DNA from: Epiperipatus broadwayi
Taxonomy: Eukaryota; Onychophora; Udeonychophora; Euonychophora; Peripatidae
Reading direction: 5' to 3'
Assembly: GCA_028023455.1 (NCBI GenBank)
Contig: JAQFVV010012405.1
Location: 1,015,677-1,079,676, forward strand
Length of the DNA: 64,000 nucleotides
Shown here piece after piece: positions 46,111 to 59,339 of this stretch (position 1 is its first letter; each line of letters starts with the position of its first letter). The position numbers were made by a program, and so were the translations under genes. The notes beneath the pieces are model-generated. The model was given only the letters and a program-made list of their open reading frames with translations, was not told the DNA's origin and made no database searches.

Positions 46111-49055
46111 AATTTCTGCAAAGTTTACAAGTAAGGATTGCAGCACTGCTAAATTCGCCCTTTCATTGTTTTCGATATGGAGGGAAATTGTACATTATAC
46201 ATACTCATAATACTTTCATATGGGAAACAATATGGAGTTGGAATTGTTGTCTGTAGCTAAAAAATAGAAATGTGGTTGCTCAAAGTGCATGAGATATTCA
46301 GGACAAGTGAAATCTGGATCAACCTAAATGTCTGAAAAGCAAGCAAAAAAAGAGTTTATGGCAAATAATAAGAAAAGAGCAGAGACTTTAAAAAAATATA
46401 TTAAAAACAGTATCCAGCTTTCGACAAACCATCCTACTTTACAAAACAGTAGCATAGTTGTATTTTTGGATGGGCGGTACTTATTAATCATTCGCCCATT
46501 AACTTTCACGTAGATGACCATTCCATTAATTGTCAACTAAGGATTTCATTGATAAATTAAACACTCGATTTTATTCTATATAATAATAAAATAAATTCTT
46601 CAGACTGCAAAATATTACTATGTGTAAAAAAATATAATATACTTGATATTTATTTATTTATTTATTCAAATATAGAGCTATTTTTCATATTTATTGCAAA
46701 AATGTAGCTTAGATCCTGTATTTTCTGCTTTAAATACACAATTATCTATTAAATTTTAAATAACTATAGCGACATATAAATATTATGTTTTCAGTTTTAT
46801 TCATTATATTTTAAATTCTTCGCGCAAGGTTTTTCTAATATGAATTTTATATTACTGTATTATTTATTTATTGTTTTCTGAATATATATACACTACAATT
46901 TATTAGATTAAATTAAAATCTTTTTTGCAAACAAAATACTTCACGTCATATTAATTATATTAAATAAGGAAAAGATTAAACTCCATGTTTACATTTATTA
47001 GCTGTCTTCAAAGATGAATAATTTCAATAGGTTCATTCACTTTAAAATTGCGTTTTAATTGCTTTCTTTCATTTGTTGAAAGGTTTAATCCCAATATAGT
47101 GTCTGGTAGTAATCTCTTTTGAAAGTAAATTGGGCTTTAAACGTACTCATAAACAAGCAATCTATCACCTTGAGTGTTATAAAGACTGACAACTCAAGTG
47201 CCACTTTCAAAAACTTATTCTGACTTTGAAAAAAAAATCATTTTTACTAGATTTTTATCACCAGAGATATTCTTTATAATTGCTTCATTTCCTTTGAACT
47301 TTTTTTAAAATGTCATTTTTCTCTTGTTATATCAAGTGAAAATTAAGTAAGTGTACAGCTGAAAAGATAAGAATAAAAAAAAAAAAACATTGTTTACACA
47401 CACACAAACATAATATATAAAGATCTCATAAAATATTCCGAAAAGTTGGTTTGTTGGATTTTATAGAAAATCTAATTTAATCAAGCAGTTGTAAACCTTT
47501 CTAATAATTATTAGTGCAATGCTGTCCAACTCTATTTTATTTACGTACCCCTTGGTATTCTATTTTCCATAAATAGTATCCTTCATATTAACAAACTGAA
47601 TCTAGTGGCTATTATTTTAAATTTATATGTTTTAATTAATATTTACTGAGACTATAATCTCGACAATATGCGTACAACATGCGATAGTAGGGATCTCTAC
47701 AGGTGTTTTAACCACAAGCATATTTTAATTGTAAATAAATAATCTAATAATAAAGTTCTGATTGTCATCTGATACAGAGATCTCCAAACTATAATCTGCT
47801 AGCCTAATCCATTCCTCAAGATTTCATCCGGCCATAAACTTTTATTCATCCTTATGAAAGAAGTTATAATATATAACCGTACATGAAGAAATTAAATAAC
47901 AATTAGAAAATTCAAAAAATGATTATAAATATTGCAATATATTTAAAATTTTTAATAAAATTGAAAAATATACAATGTATTCCAGTAAAAAGATTAATGG
48001 TTTCTTCTGTCCAAGCTACCTGCATCCTATTTCGGAATTAATACGTCTTACATAATAGCTTTTCACCACAAACACTTTAAGGAACTAATATGCCTGAATT
48101 ATGAGTTATGACATGAAATGTGATAGTGTATTTTGTAATTTCATAGACCATCTTTCTGCTCTCCCTGCCATAACATATGGAGAGTCATTTCCATATATAG
48201 TTTGAATCATTTCAAGTATTTCAGAAGCAGTTTTGCTCATTCCATCATGAATTAGGATATTTAAAAACTGTTGTATTTTATATCATAACTTATGATCCCA
48301 AATGTTTGCTCTTAAAAAATTTTGTGGTGCATAGCTAAAGTATGTTACTACATAACACATGTTAATTCATAGATGTCACTTCTGGCAGCTTGGAGAGAGG
48401 ACAAATCACTTTTTCATTCAAATATACTGTGTAATAAAATTGCCAAATATTACATATTTTATAATTTACATGTCAGAGGCTTTATTGTTTTTCTTTAATA
48501 AACCAAATAATTCCAAGAAATAACATGGACTGTTCAAATTAATTAAAGTTCTACTACAAAAATCCTCAATTTATTTATTCAGTAGCTATTAACTTTAATT
48601 TAGTCATGTGAATTCAAACACTAAGATTAAATTCAAAGAGAAGACATTTTGTTTTTATTCACTACAATTCGGTTTCTCTTTTACAGTTTTCTTTATCTTG
48701 AATAAAGTAAAGTATTTAACTAAAATTTTGTCATTTTTTGTGCATAAGTATTTAAAACTTAACCTTTTTTACAATTTATTAGTGAAATATTCAAAATTTC
48801 AAAAATCCTAATGTTGGGGAAGATGTAAAGCGTTGAGTATTTAATGAACTTTGGTTATGCAACTATTTCTTTCTTAACAGCAATGTAATAAAGTTATAAG
48901 CACATTTAACAAAAATAATTTGAAGTGATGCTGTTGCAAAACATGTTGATAATTTTGATGTTTGAAGGTTATATAGAAAAAAAAAGAATTATTAAATAGT
49001 TTTAAAAACCAATTATAATAAATGACATGTTTTAGCAATCAAAATTTTAATTACG
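46111..49055. other. AT-rich interval, nothing recognised
   Basis: Short frames only (46324-46536 and its overlap, 48608-48811); no domain or shared repeat. Confidence 0.4.
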
Positions 49056-49395
49056 CAGAGTCAAAACTCTCTATACAGTAGCACCACTCAGTGAAAGCCA
49101 TAGTAATCAATGGATGTCAGAAGGCTTGTTTATAAAATCCCTATCTAATGCCTAACTCATCCAATATCCCCAGACTAATATCTAGCTTGTAGCTTCTCAT
49201 TGATGAAACACAGGTTAGGAATTAGTCTGGGAATATTGAATAAATAGGCACTAGATAGGGATTTTATATACTGCATCTATTGATTACTCTGGTTTGCACT
49301 GAGTGGTGCTACTGTGTGGAGAGTTTTGCCTTTGTGTATATAGCTTTTCTAAACATAACGAGCAGTGATCCAGTGATGTTTACTGGTTCAAAATT
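49056..49395. mobile_element. Family-1 hammerhead repeat, copy G (foldback, ribozyme decayed)
   Basis: Inverted arms: the left starts CAAAACTCTCTATACAGTAG and reaches CCAATATCCCCAGACTA; the right runs from TTAGTCTGGGAATATTG to GAGAGTTTTGCCT. The two arms meet at a rearranged centre (CTCATTGATGAAACACAGG) where CTGATGA has become TTGATGA and stem II is lost. Confidence 0.75.
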
Positions 49396-51131
49396 TTAAT
49401 TCTGTTATAGATAGCTTAAAAGTTTCCCAAGCTAAAGAAATAAAACATTTTACTGATAGTGAATTTATAAAGCAAGCCTGGATCATGATTGCAAGAAGTA
49501 TGCTATGAACAAGTTAAGAAATTTGCTGCAGTGTGTTTTTTTCTATATCATCAGTTACAGAAAAAATTGAAGATTAGTGGTGGATATAAAATATCAACTT
49601 TAACAAAAAGTTGAAGATTGTATAAATTTTTCAATATCATACTATTTTTTATTTGATGTGTGAATAAAAATTTGAGATAACAAAAGAATTATTGGCAATA
49701 AAAGGTTTAAAAAATAAAACTACAGGTGAAAATATTCTTTAATGTTTTTAAAAGCAATAAATGATTTAAAATAGTATGGGTGGTCTTACAAAATATGTAC
49801 TTATTATGAATAATGAATTCATTGGTTTGCTTAATAAATATTTTTATAGCAAAAACACTATAAAATATATGCAGTTGTATAGAAAATGCACCAGCAATCA
49901 TTATACAAAAAACTTATATCGGCCAAATTGATTATGCTAATTGCCTTTCAGAAATTGGTGCAACTACTTGTGGCAATTGGCTGAAACGGAATAATTCATT
50001 TTGAATGTATCAGACTTTTTTTGTTATATTATTAAATTATAAGAAGAATTTTAAATTTTAAAAATAATTTTATTAGCTTCATATAATCGGAATAATAATT
50101 TGTTAATCAAACAGGATTAAATAATTCTAATTTTTTAATATTTAACATTTTAATAATGATGTAATAATCTGCCATAATCATTCAATAAGCAATGTTAACT
50201 ATTTCAGTTTTTTTCTATATTTACAAAGTTGAAATAATATTTTTAGAAATAATTTTCATCGGTAAATATATATTTCTAACAAATAATTTGAAATTTCTGA
50301 AAATATAATCAAGAATAAAGGTTACGCAAATAAAAGGTTCAAAATTTACTTTTACCTGTTGTAAGTCTGTCAAAAATTTAAAAACACTTGAAGTGTTGAA
50401 TTGATATTTGCATGAGTGAAAAATTAAAACCTATATCAGAACTATCAGATCTGAAGAGATAACAACTTGTTTTTTTAACATCTCAGGGAGTTTGAATAAG
50501 AGTCTCTGTAAGCAACATATTAATGAATTATATCATTTGCTTTTTTAACAAATTTTTGCCAACATCTTAATATTTTGAATAAGAGATTTCAGGACTGTAA
50601 ATTAAATTGCAATTTTAAAACTTTTGAAATAAAATTAGAATTGTGGATAATTATCTGGTGCATTTTTGCATTTTCCATGTTGTAAAAGTGTAGATAAAAA
50701 TATAATAAATATTAATTTGTCTACTGAAAGTATTGTAAAAACAACTCATTAAAATACTAAAATAAATTTTTTTGAAAGATTTATTAACATCAAAGATACT
50801 GAAAAAATATTATTATTTTAGGATACTTTCAGCGTAATTATTGCAGAAGTTAATAAAGATTAACAATTAGAAATGATAGATCTACAAGTAAATGATATAT
50901 TAAACTCATTACATAAAATAAAAATTCTATTTACTTCTCACTATCAGATTATGAATTTTTAAACATTAAAATCTTGTAAGGAAAATATCTCATTTTGAAA
51001 GTATCTATCATTATGAATAAATTTATTCAAAAATTAAATATGGGAAATCAAAATCTAAGCACGTATAATAGTTCAGCATTAACATAATTTTTCTGCATTA
51101 AGTTTAATATTGCTCATTCTTGGAAACATAG
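49396..51131. other. AT-rich interval, nothing recognised
   Basis: No gene, RNA or shared repeat found. Confidence 0.4.
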
Positions 51132-52115
51132 TTAACCCTAAAATTGATCAATTTATTTATTGGCTGAGTGAGGTAAAACTATGAACTTTTAATTGGTCAA
51201 TTCACAAAACTCAATGGTAAAAATATTCAACTTTTAATATTATATTCATTTTAGTTTCATTTGTAAAAAGTATATTAATAATTTGTCAGGTTATGAAAGT
51301 AAACAAAAGTTTTTCAAAAATATATTTTTATTTATAATTATAAAAATATTCAATAGTGGAAAAAATAAAATAAAAAATGATCGTAGCAAATTACAAATCA
51401 TGTAAACATCATTGTGTCCCTCCTCAATTTACGTTATTAAAAGTTAAGAATTTTTTAGTAAAATCTTAACATTTTTCTAAAAATAATTATATTTTCAGCA
51501 TATTTTAAACAAAATACATTATAATATGTAAATAAATGCCAGAAAAATATTCTAAAACATTATATCTTTGTTTAAAAATCAAATAAACAGCTTGGGGCAA
51601 TCTAAACTCTTGACTGGCATATCAAATTTATTGCTACCACTGGTTTGTTTTTCAATTTACCATTGTGTAAAGTATACAATTTTTTAATAAAACCTTACTA
51701 CTTTTGTAAAATAACTATATTTTCAGCAGATTTTATGAAAATAATTTATAATATGTACAAAAAATAATAATAAAAACATTCTAAAACATATATTTTCATT
51801 TTCAGTGATGAAAAATATTTATTGGAAGTCTCTTTTTGACCAAATAATCATCAGCCAATCAGCGCTGAGAATGGATGGCCTCAGCCAATCAGTGTTAGAA
51901 AGGGACAGCCTCCTTCTTTTGTTAGACTTAAAACATCCCTATTATTGATTTTTTACTTGTAAAATAATTCAAGAGAGGGCATCATCTTATGGGATTTTTT
52001 CTAAGCTTTCAAACAAGCATAAAATCATCACCATACTCAAAAATGGCCGATTTTTGAGACAACCTAAAGACATTGACACAAATGAGCATCGAATCTAATG
52101 GAATGCTAACATAAC
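51132..52115 (+). mobile_element. piggyBac-like MITE, copy 2 (diverged)
   Basis: Starts TTAACCCTAAAATTGATC and follows copy 1 in order: TTAATTGGTCAATTCAC, TTTGTCAGGTTATGAAAG, AAAAATATATTTTTATTTAT, two CAGCCAATCAG blocks near 51850-51890, GATTTTTTACTTGTAAAATAA (51940) and GAGGGCATCATCTTA. The right end is decayed and its TTAA is uncertain, so the end coordinate is approximate. No transposase. Confidence 0.6.
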
Positions 52116-52644
52116 TTAATGCTTTCCTAGTGCTATGTAGACTTACATATTTTAGCATTTTCTGGCACTTTTCTTTGTCTCACACATCAATGTAAAATAT
52201 ATGATAAAATGAATATTAGTTATCAGAAAATAATAAATTTGACTTCATTTGATAGATATTTTTGCTTACTACTGAAATAAATTTTAAATGTTCACATTTT
52301 GTTTGTGTAAATATTAAAAAAATGAGATGACAATCAAAACAAAGACTTTACATGCCATCATTTCTAGAAAAAATTATCCTCAGTTTATAAAATCAATGAA
52401 ATATTTCTTAATTCTTATTATTTTTAAACATCAAAATGATTAATTATTTATTTCTCTTACATATAATAAATTATGCTTTAAAAGTTTAAATTTTTTAAAT
52501 ATTTATTGCAAAAATTGTGATATTTTCTTTCTCGTAAATATAAATTAGATTGTTTATGTAAAGCTAATCTTGTAACTTGGTTCAGGCCATATTTACATTA
52601 GCTGCTAATAAGCATTTATTTTTATAACGCTGTCTTATAAATTG

Positions 52645-53029
52645 TAATACATTAAAGATCAGCCTTTCCAAGCTATTGTGCATGCGCTTTTTATGAGTGT
52701 TAATAATAAATGAATACTTTTACTCCCAACACAAGATATAATATTTATGAAAGAATAAAATGAATCCACTTATTTTTTCCAACCCAAATGCTTATATATG
52801 GGCAAATCATAAACAGTAATTTAAAGTGAGTGGTCTATTCTCACACTTTCATTTCCAGTACTTAAGATTTGCCCATATATAAGCATTTGGGTTGGAAAGA
52901 ATAAGTGGATTCATTTTATTCTTTCATAAATACTATATCTTGTGTTGGGAATGAAAGTATTCATTTATTATTAACACTCATAAAAAACACATGCACAATA
53001 GCTTGGAAAGGCTGATCTTTAATGTATTA
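52645..53029. repeat. Long foldback repeat (arms 164 bp)
   Basis: Arms 52645-52808 and 52866-53029 are near-perfect reverse complements around a 57-base loop. The right arm is followed at once by TTAGCTGCTAATA, and the same 13-mer occurs at 52598-52610, some 35 bases before the left arm. No coding content. Confidence 0.85.
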
Positions 53030-54714
53030 GCTGCTAATATAATGTTATTTCTTGATATCTAATAAATATTGTGTAAATTATTTTTTAAAAAATATCTAAA
53101 ACCGTAATAAATTTGCAAATAAACACATTTTTGGGTTATTAGAATTACAATGTCATAAAACACTGAATGTTTTACATCTTTATCAACAGACAATGGCTGA
53201 ACATGTCAGGGCAGGGCTTATGTCTATTGTTAGAGCAGGAATTTTAAATTTCCTGCCTTCTACACAATTTTTTTTAGCAAAACTTTTATATAATAAAATA
53301 TACCATTTTACATGCATTTTAACATATAATACTTATGGAAAAATTCACCAGGGGGCGAATTGGCCAAAACATGCAATACTGCAGAATAAAACCATGGAAA
53401 GTTAAGTCAGAGCTGAAACTATAAAGTTACATTTATAAATATTCTTCAGTTTGAATAGAGTTTGTATCAAAATAAAAATACTTTTTTGAATAATTATTAT
53501 TAAGCATTACTATCTAAATAACTATGAAGTTTAAAAATGGCTTAGAATTTAATTTTACTAAAAAATGTTAACAAAAAAAATATTTTTTAATGTTTAAGAT
53601 TACCATACATTGCAAAATTGTGCTAAAATTCTTTGGCTTTTAATTGATTTAAACAATGTTTAGTGTTTTTTTTTTTTTTTTGCTGGATGGAAACATATCA
53701 AATCATGATGATTTCAGTGAAAAGTTAATAAAAATGTACAGTTAGTAAATAAATATGAATTATTTAATTTATTTTTAGTATAAGATCTTTTTGTTCTTGG
53801 AATTAAGAGAATTCTCTGGCTTGAATTAGAACATCACTGTTGTTTTGTGCAAATTTGCGTATCCCTAAATAAACTTAATTGCTGTTACTTTCATTTTATA
53901 TATTATAAGTATGATTAAATGGTCTCCTAATGACATTAAGAAACTGTAAAATAATAAGTTGACTATACAGTCACAATAATAAGTATTGCTATAGTGCAGA
54001 AACTTTTAGCTCCTGACCCTATTATGCTATTATTGTTTTAAACATGACAGGGCATAACATTATTATATCCATATTAAGAAGTTTACTTTATATAAAAAGC
54101 TTCTTCACATTCCTTTTTAGGATAAGTAAGATAAAAAATGAAAACTCACACGTTCATTGGAATAATGATTTTTGAGGAATATAGTATCTCATTGTCTTTC
54201 TTAAGTCCATATTAATAAAAGTTAAATTAATTCATTTGCTGACCAAATAAATGATTGACTTGCAATGCCTAAAAAATTAATTGTAATCTCATTTGAAAAT
54301 TTTCAGGTAACTTAAAAATGTGTATTATTTGATTTTTATATTGATATTAGTGGTTGATAAAAATATGGAATCTTTCAAATCTTGTATATAATATGTGATA
54401 TTCATTCAAATAATTATCATGATCTAACATATTTTATCATTATATTAATATTATCTATATATAGGTGTCCCTTCTCCCTCAATCATGGTTATTTGTTTTT
54501 AAGTGTTTGGTTGGATTCTTAAAATCTGCAGATAATACTGAATCATAAGACTATGAATATGGAGTAAATATACACCGAAAGTGCTAAGCTAAATATTGTT
54601 ATTTTTGAAAATTTTATTAACTTCATCTATAATTAGAAATATTTTGAATCAATTTAAAGTTGTAAACATAATTCTTATTAAGTGCATGATCAACACATAA
54701 ATACATATAAGGCT
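53030..54714. other. AT-rich interval, nothing recognised
   Basis: The 70-codon frame 53193-53405 has no domain. Confidence 0.4.
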
Positions 54715-55067
54715 TTAACCTTAATATTATGCACCTTTTGAGTGCTTAATTTTACCATGAGAGTGACCTCTACAAATCTTAACACAAGATTATGACTTTA
54801 TTTCTAATTATAAGATCTAAATATTAACTTGCTGAGAATCATAAGATTTTACGAATGTTGATTTCTAAACGAGTTACTGGTATTAATCAGTGAAGTATTT
54901 ACTAGCTTCATACTCTCAAATCAAAATGCTTTAGATTATAATTAGAAAATAGGTTGAAGATAAGATGCTGCTCTTATCTTTAGAAATTCATAATCTTGTG
55001 TTAAGATTTGTAGAGGTTGTTCTCGTGATAAAATTAAGCACTCAAAAGGTGCATAGTATTAAGATAT
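54715..55067. mobile_element. MITE-like element with ~80-bp inverted ends
   Basis: Left end 54715-54794 (CTTAATATTATGCACCTTTTGAG... to AACACAAGATTATGA) and right end 54988-55067 are reverse complements with scattered mismatches, enclosing about 190 bp of unrelated sequence. No frame. Confidence 0.72.
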
Positions 55068-55880
55068 TTAACTTTACCTATATACATTTAAAGTATATTA
55101 TAAGTATAATTTAATTTAAAAATTATACACATTAAAAAATCAATAAAATAGTTATTACCAAAAATAAGATAATGTATTTATAAAAAAAGAAATGATAATA
55201 ATAAATTGAGAGAAAGAGAGAATCCAATCAACACACACACACACATAACAGAATAGCCATAATTATGATGCACATGGAATGAAAATATATTCAGTCTATT
55301 TAATTTTATTCAACATATTTAATTTCTGTTATAGTATTTTCTTATTATATAAATGAGTTTGTATGTACATATTTTAGCTCAACAGATGCTTTGTTTTCTT
55401 TCACTACTTATTTTATTTTAACACATAATATTGCCATCATATTAACTTTATTCTTTAGGGCCATTTTAATTTTATAAATTTATTTAGCAATTCCCAGTTG
55501 CATTACAGTAAGTGTAAAGGAATGTAATGCTTTTACTATAAGATAATAATTTTCATATAGGTGACTATGTGTAATATACTTATGAATTGCAGATTACAAA
55601 TTTTTAAGTTTATAATTTTTATTTATTTATTTTTTCCAAGTGTGGATTATAAAAATATGAAATACTGAGATTATGAATATCTGAAAAATGATTCAATATG
55701 GCATTAGCATAATCTCTCATATAATATATAGGTGTATATTATTCATTTGACTTCTTTTGATAGTTTAATAGGGCAAAATAGGCCTAATATATGCAAAAAT
55801 AATGGGAAAGATCAATTACTATCTGCCCATAATATCTCTAACTAAGACTTAACACCCAAATTCAAACGATATGTAATCAG

Positions 55881-56780
55881 ATGATCTGGAGAGGATGTAT
55901 GCCTGACATCAGCTCAGCCTGGCTACCTCAACTCAGGAAGCTTAATGGTTTGTCCCTCCATTCACCGAGTTCAATCATGTACCAAAAACAGCACTCTCTG
56001 GTCTATAGACTCACCAAAAAGTACTCTTCGGCAGTCATTATTGGTCCTGTGATCTCCACAGGCAAATTCCCACCTTCACGTACTGCCTGGATAGACTCCG
56101 TTGTCAGTAAAGTTCTCAGTCACAATGGTAATTCTATCCTGGCTCTTGATAATAAAATAAACATCTGGGAAGCACAAGCGCTACTAAATCCAGAGGCCTC
56201 AGCCATCAAAGTCCATCTAGCCTAAATAACTACAAGATCAGGTCAATTTTTAAATGCCTCATCATGGAACCTAAATTTCTGGATCACCTCATAAAAGTTA
56301 ATCTAGGCATGATCCCTACAAGCTGGTTCCTTCATAAAAGGTAGATCCAATGTGCTATATCTGTCACAGAGGAGATGAAACATTTGACCATATTATTTTC
56401 CACTGCGCTGGCTATCAGGACATTAGGCAGTCCATCAATGATGAATGCAGTATCCCTCTTGTAAAAATTATTGACCTCAAGAGCTGTCTTCACTCTGGTG
56501 ACTTTCCGGTCATCCATCTGGCCATCTTTATTTCATATGCTATATGGATGGCCAGGTGCACTACTATATTTATGCTTCTGAGGCCTAAACCATCAGTAAT
56601 CTTTAACTCCTAGCTGAAGGCTCTGCAAGCAAAAAACTTGCTTTTGTCAACCAAATTTCTTTTCAGTAGCACATGAAGCCTTTATGGAGGTCTCGCCCAG
56701 GACAATGAGATCACTACCAGTCAAGGCCTCTATCCCTGCTGAAAAGAACACAAGAGACTTAGACATAATTGAGTCATCAT
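55881..56780 (+). pseudogene. Non-LTR retrotransposon C-terminus with zinc-binding motif
   Basis: Two open pieces in different frames (55881-56225, 114 codons; 56350-56613, 87 codons). The second has C-x2-C-x8-H-x4-C (residues 2, 5, 14, 19: CYIC then ETFDHIIFHC), the signature of the zinc-binding domain that follows the RT in several LINE types. Sequence between them reads SWFLHKR just before a stop, also usual ahead of this motif. The region is richer in G+C than its surroundings. I see no RT catalytic box, so it is a 5'-truncated, broken copy; an exapted gene is possible but unsupported. Confidence 0.6.
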
Positions 56781-57099
56781 ATTTCAAGTGCTAGTCTTGC
56801 ATAGCAAAATCATGTATTTTAGTAACAATAAAATTATTTTAAAATAATACAATAGCAGAATAATGGATTGGATGCAGTTCATCTTTTTCATTTCAGTGTT
56901 CGTGTCATGTGGTTTTATCAATGACGAATCATTTGATTACTTTATTAACTAATTAAAATGTGATATTTATAAATAATGATTATAAAATATTCTAATATAA
57001 GGTAAAAAAAAATTCAAGAAGAACTTATTCAGTTTATCTTCTTAAAGTATGTTTTCTGTGTGATGCGAGGTAACCATAGCATATAAATTGTAGATCATT

Positions 57100-57290
57100 A
57101 TCTATCATGTGATAAGATTGGCAATCTTAATATAAGCTGAGCTTTGATTGCATATATGTGTGAAGATGATAATCGAGACCAACTGACGAGTGCTGGTTTA
57201 GCATGAAATACAGATATTGGTGATTATTTATCTTTTCAACATTTGTGTGATAAAAGTCTGAGTTCAAACCCCTATATATTATAAGCTATG
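57100..57290 (+). mobile_element. Family-2 hammerhead repeat, copy C
   Basis: Covers CTTAATATAAGCTGAGC, TGATAATCGAGACCAA, the ribozyme and the GTGATAAAAGTCTGAGTTC tail. The first half of the unit and the CATGTATGTGG word are missing or changed. It carries the only family-2 ribozyme with an intact core. Confidence 0.7.
57178..57221 (+). ncRNA. Hammerhead ribozyme motif (family 2)
   Basis: Stem I ACCAA (57178-57182) pairs fully with TTGGT (57217-57221). Core CTGACGA 57183-57189 fits CUGANGA. Stem II GTGCT (57190-57194) with AGCAT (57200-57204), loop GGTTT, closing pair G-U. GAAA 57205-57208. Stem III is two pairs, AT (57208-57209) with AT (57214-57215), loop ACAG. Cleavage triplet AUA, cut expected after 57216. 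All invariant bases are present. Type I topology. Confidence 0.68.
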
Positions 57291-58209
57291 ATTATAATGT
57301 TAGGTACTGAAAATAAAGTTATTAAAAGCTAAATGACAAAGTTGCATAAATTAATTAAATTTTGCTGTTTTTTTTTCTATCTTGTATAAGAGTATTTTAT
57401 TACAGATAACAACTATATTTGTTATATGTAATGATTATTATAATAGAAAGAAAATTACAGATTATTTTTTACTTAGTTTTTGCTAAGTTCAAGAATGTAT
57501 ATCGGCTGTGTTTGAAAAGACACCCCCTTTAAAAACAAAAAAAGAAGTAAAGATTACCACTTGAAAACAACATTTAAATATAGATATGCAATAAAAAATA
57601 GCCTTGTTTTAACTAAAGAAAAATGACATTTAGAAAAATAAACTTCAAAGAATGAAAAAACAAATGTAAAGAGTATCTCTTATGATAAGTTAAGTAAAAA
57701 TCATTTTTTAAAAGTCAGAATAGCTCTTTCAAAGTAAAACTTGAATTGACAGTCTTGGCAATATTGAAAGAAATGGATTGTTATTGTAATTTCACTCTAT
57801 TCACTTGTTATGTTTGAATGTGTGTATATAGTCGATAATCAAAGCTAATATTTATTTAAATTTGAATTTCAATAATAATTATTTTAAAACAACATTATTA
57901 AAATCAATGCTATAGCCACAATTTTCACATATTTAATAAATTCTCCACGCAGGATGAGGCTACTGACCTATTATCAAGCAACAAATGTATCATTATTAAA
58001 ATAACTTTTTTCTTCATTAACTTTGTGTGTAATTAAAAAATAGAATTAAAAGTCCTTTTATGAAGAAAAAAAAAAGTGAAATGAGATCCGGATTTGGATC
58101 TTGGACTGGGTGTGTTGCCACATCAATTACACGAATTTTGAATAAATCATCGTTGAGCATTTGCATCTCAACAGGTATCGTTTTCTTCAATTTGAAGTTT
58201 TTGAAGTAG
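57291..58209. other. AT-rich interval, nothing recognised
   Basis: No supported features. Confidence 0.4.
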
Positions 58210-58214
58210 AAAAT

Positions 58215-58305
58215 TGTAGCGACAGCCGCTTTACAAGCAGTTGTCCCGGGTTAGCGGGTTCGCTTCCCGGCTGATGCTATGACACATGAGGAAAAAAAAT
58301 TATAT
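58215..58305 (+). mobile_element. tRNA-derived SINE, truncated
   Basis: CAAGCAGTTGTCCCGGGTTAGCGGGTTCGCTTCCCGGCTGATGCTATGACACATG in pieces matches the SINE at 31642-31735 (CAAGCAGTTGTCCC, TTCCCGGC, GACA) and has a good box B, GGTTCGCTTCC. The box A half is missing. An A-rich tail follows. Confidence 0.65.
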
Positions 58306-59339
58306 GTGAGACACACATATATAAGAATAACAAAAGCTTAATTTGACACATAGTCTATGGGAGTTAAGATGATTTTTATTGATAATAATAAGGTATTTGC
58401 AACGAGCAAATATTATGTGATATAATCTGCTGATTACATAATGGTATTGGTCCAGAAAGTTAATAAAACTGTAAGGAAAATAATAAAAGATAAATTGAAA
58501 TCATTCACAATAATAACTAATTTATCTTAGAATATAAGATTGTCCAACAATGTTGAAGTACTCCTGGTTCTATTAATTGCACAGTAAACAGAGGTGAGAA
58601 CATAGTATATAGGAGGTGAAAAATAATGACAGGAATAATGTGGTGATTAAAAATTATCACAACAGTCATAAGTGAGCTTATATTGAGATAGTAAATAGAC
58701 CTCCAGTTTTGGAGATGTCTAAATATTTAAGGTGGTGACGTTTTGAAGTTGATTCTCACATATAAAAAAAAAAAGATTGAATTGATAAATTTTTTAATTT
58801 ATGTAGATTTTCTAAATAATTATAATCTCTGATATTGAAGATCACATCAGAACATCTTCTAGAATGCCAAGTACTTTACATCCCTATCTTCCAATTTTAG
58901 CAGAAGTACAAGAATCTTGTAAGGCAGAATAACATCAGATACTGAAGACATGAAAAGTGCAATTAGTGGATTTAAAATACCAATTATTTCTTTAAATAAT
59001 TAGTGAATTCATAATAAAAAAGTGAAACAAATTACAAAAGATACATCCATGATTCTATTTATTTATAATAATGTCACAGTTGAAAAAATACGATTACTTT
59101 GTTTAGCACCTCCAGAATTAACTTAATCATTATGTAACATAAAGGCAATAACTTAAAATCATCAGACAATTTGGTTTGGTTTATTAAAATGATTACATTG
59201 TTGAAAATTATTAATTACTCAAATGGTTCAGATATTCACATTAAAAATATCCTACAGATTTTCCCTTTTATGGATAGTATAAAGTCAGTGATCATTAGTT
59301 AATAGTAAAGCTACGAATAAAATTAAAAGTTGTTGATTG
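58306..59339. other. AT-rich interval, nothing recognised
   Basis: May include the decayed upstream part of the LINE that becomes readable at 59340. Confidence 0.35.

Noticed and set aside
51838-51905. CCAAT-box promoter from repeated CAGCCAATCAG words
   Set aside because: The words are shared with the other MITE copies, so they belong to the repeat rather than to a host promoter.
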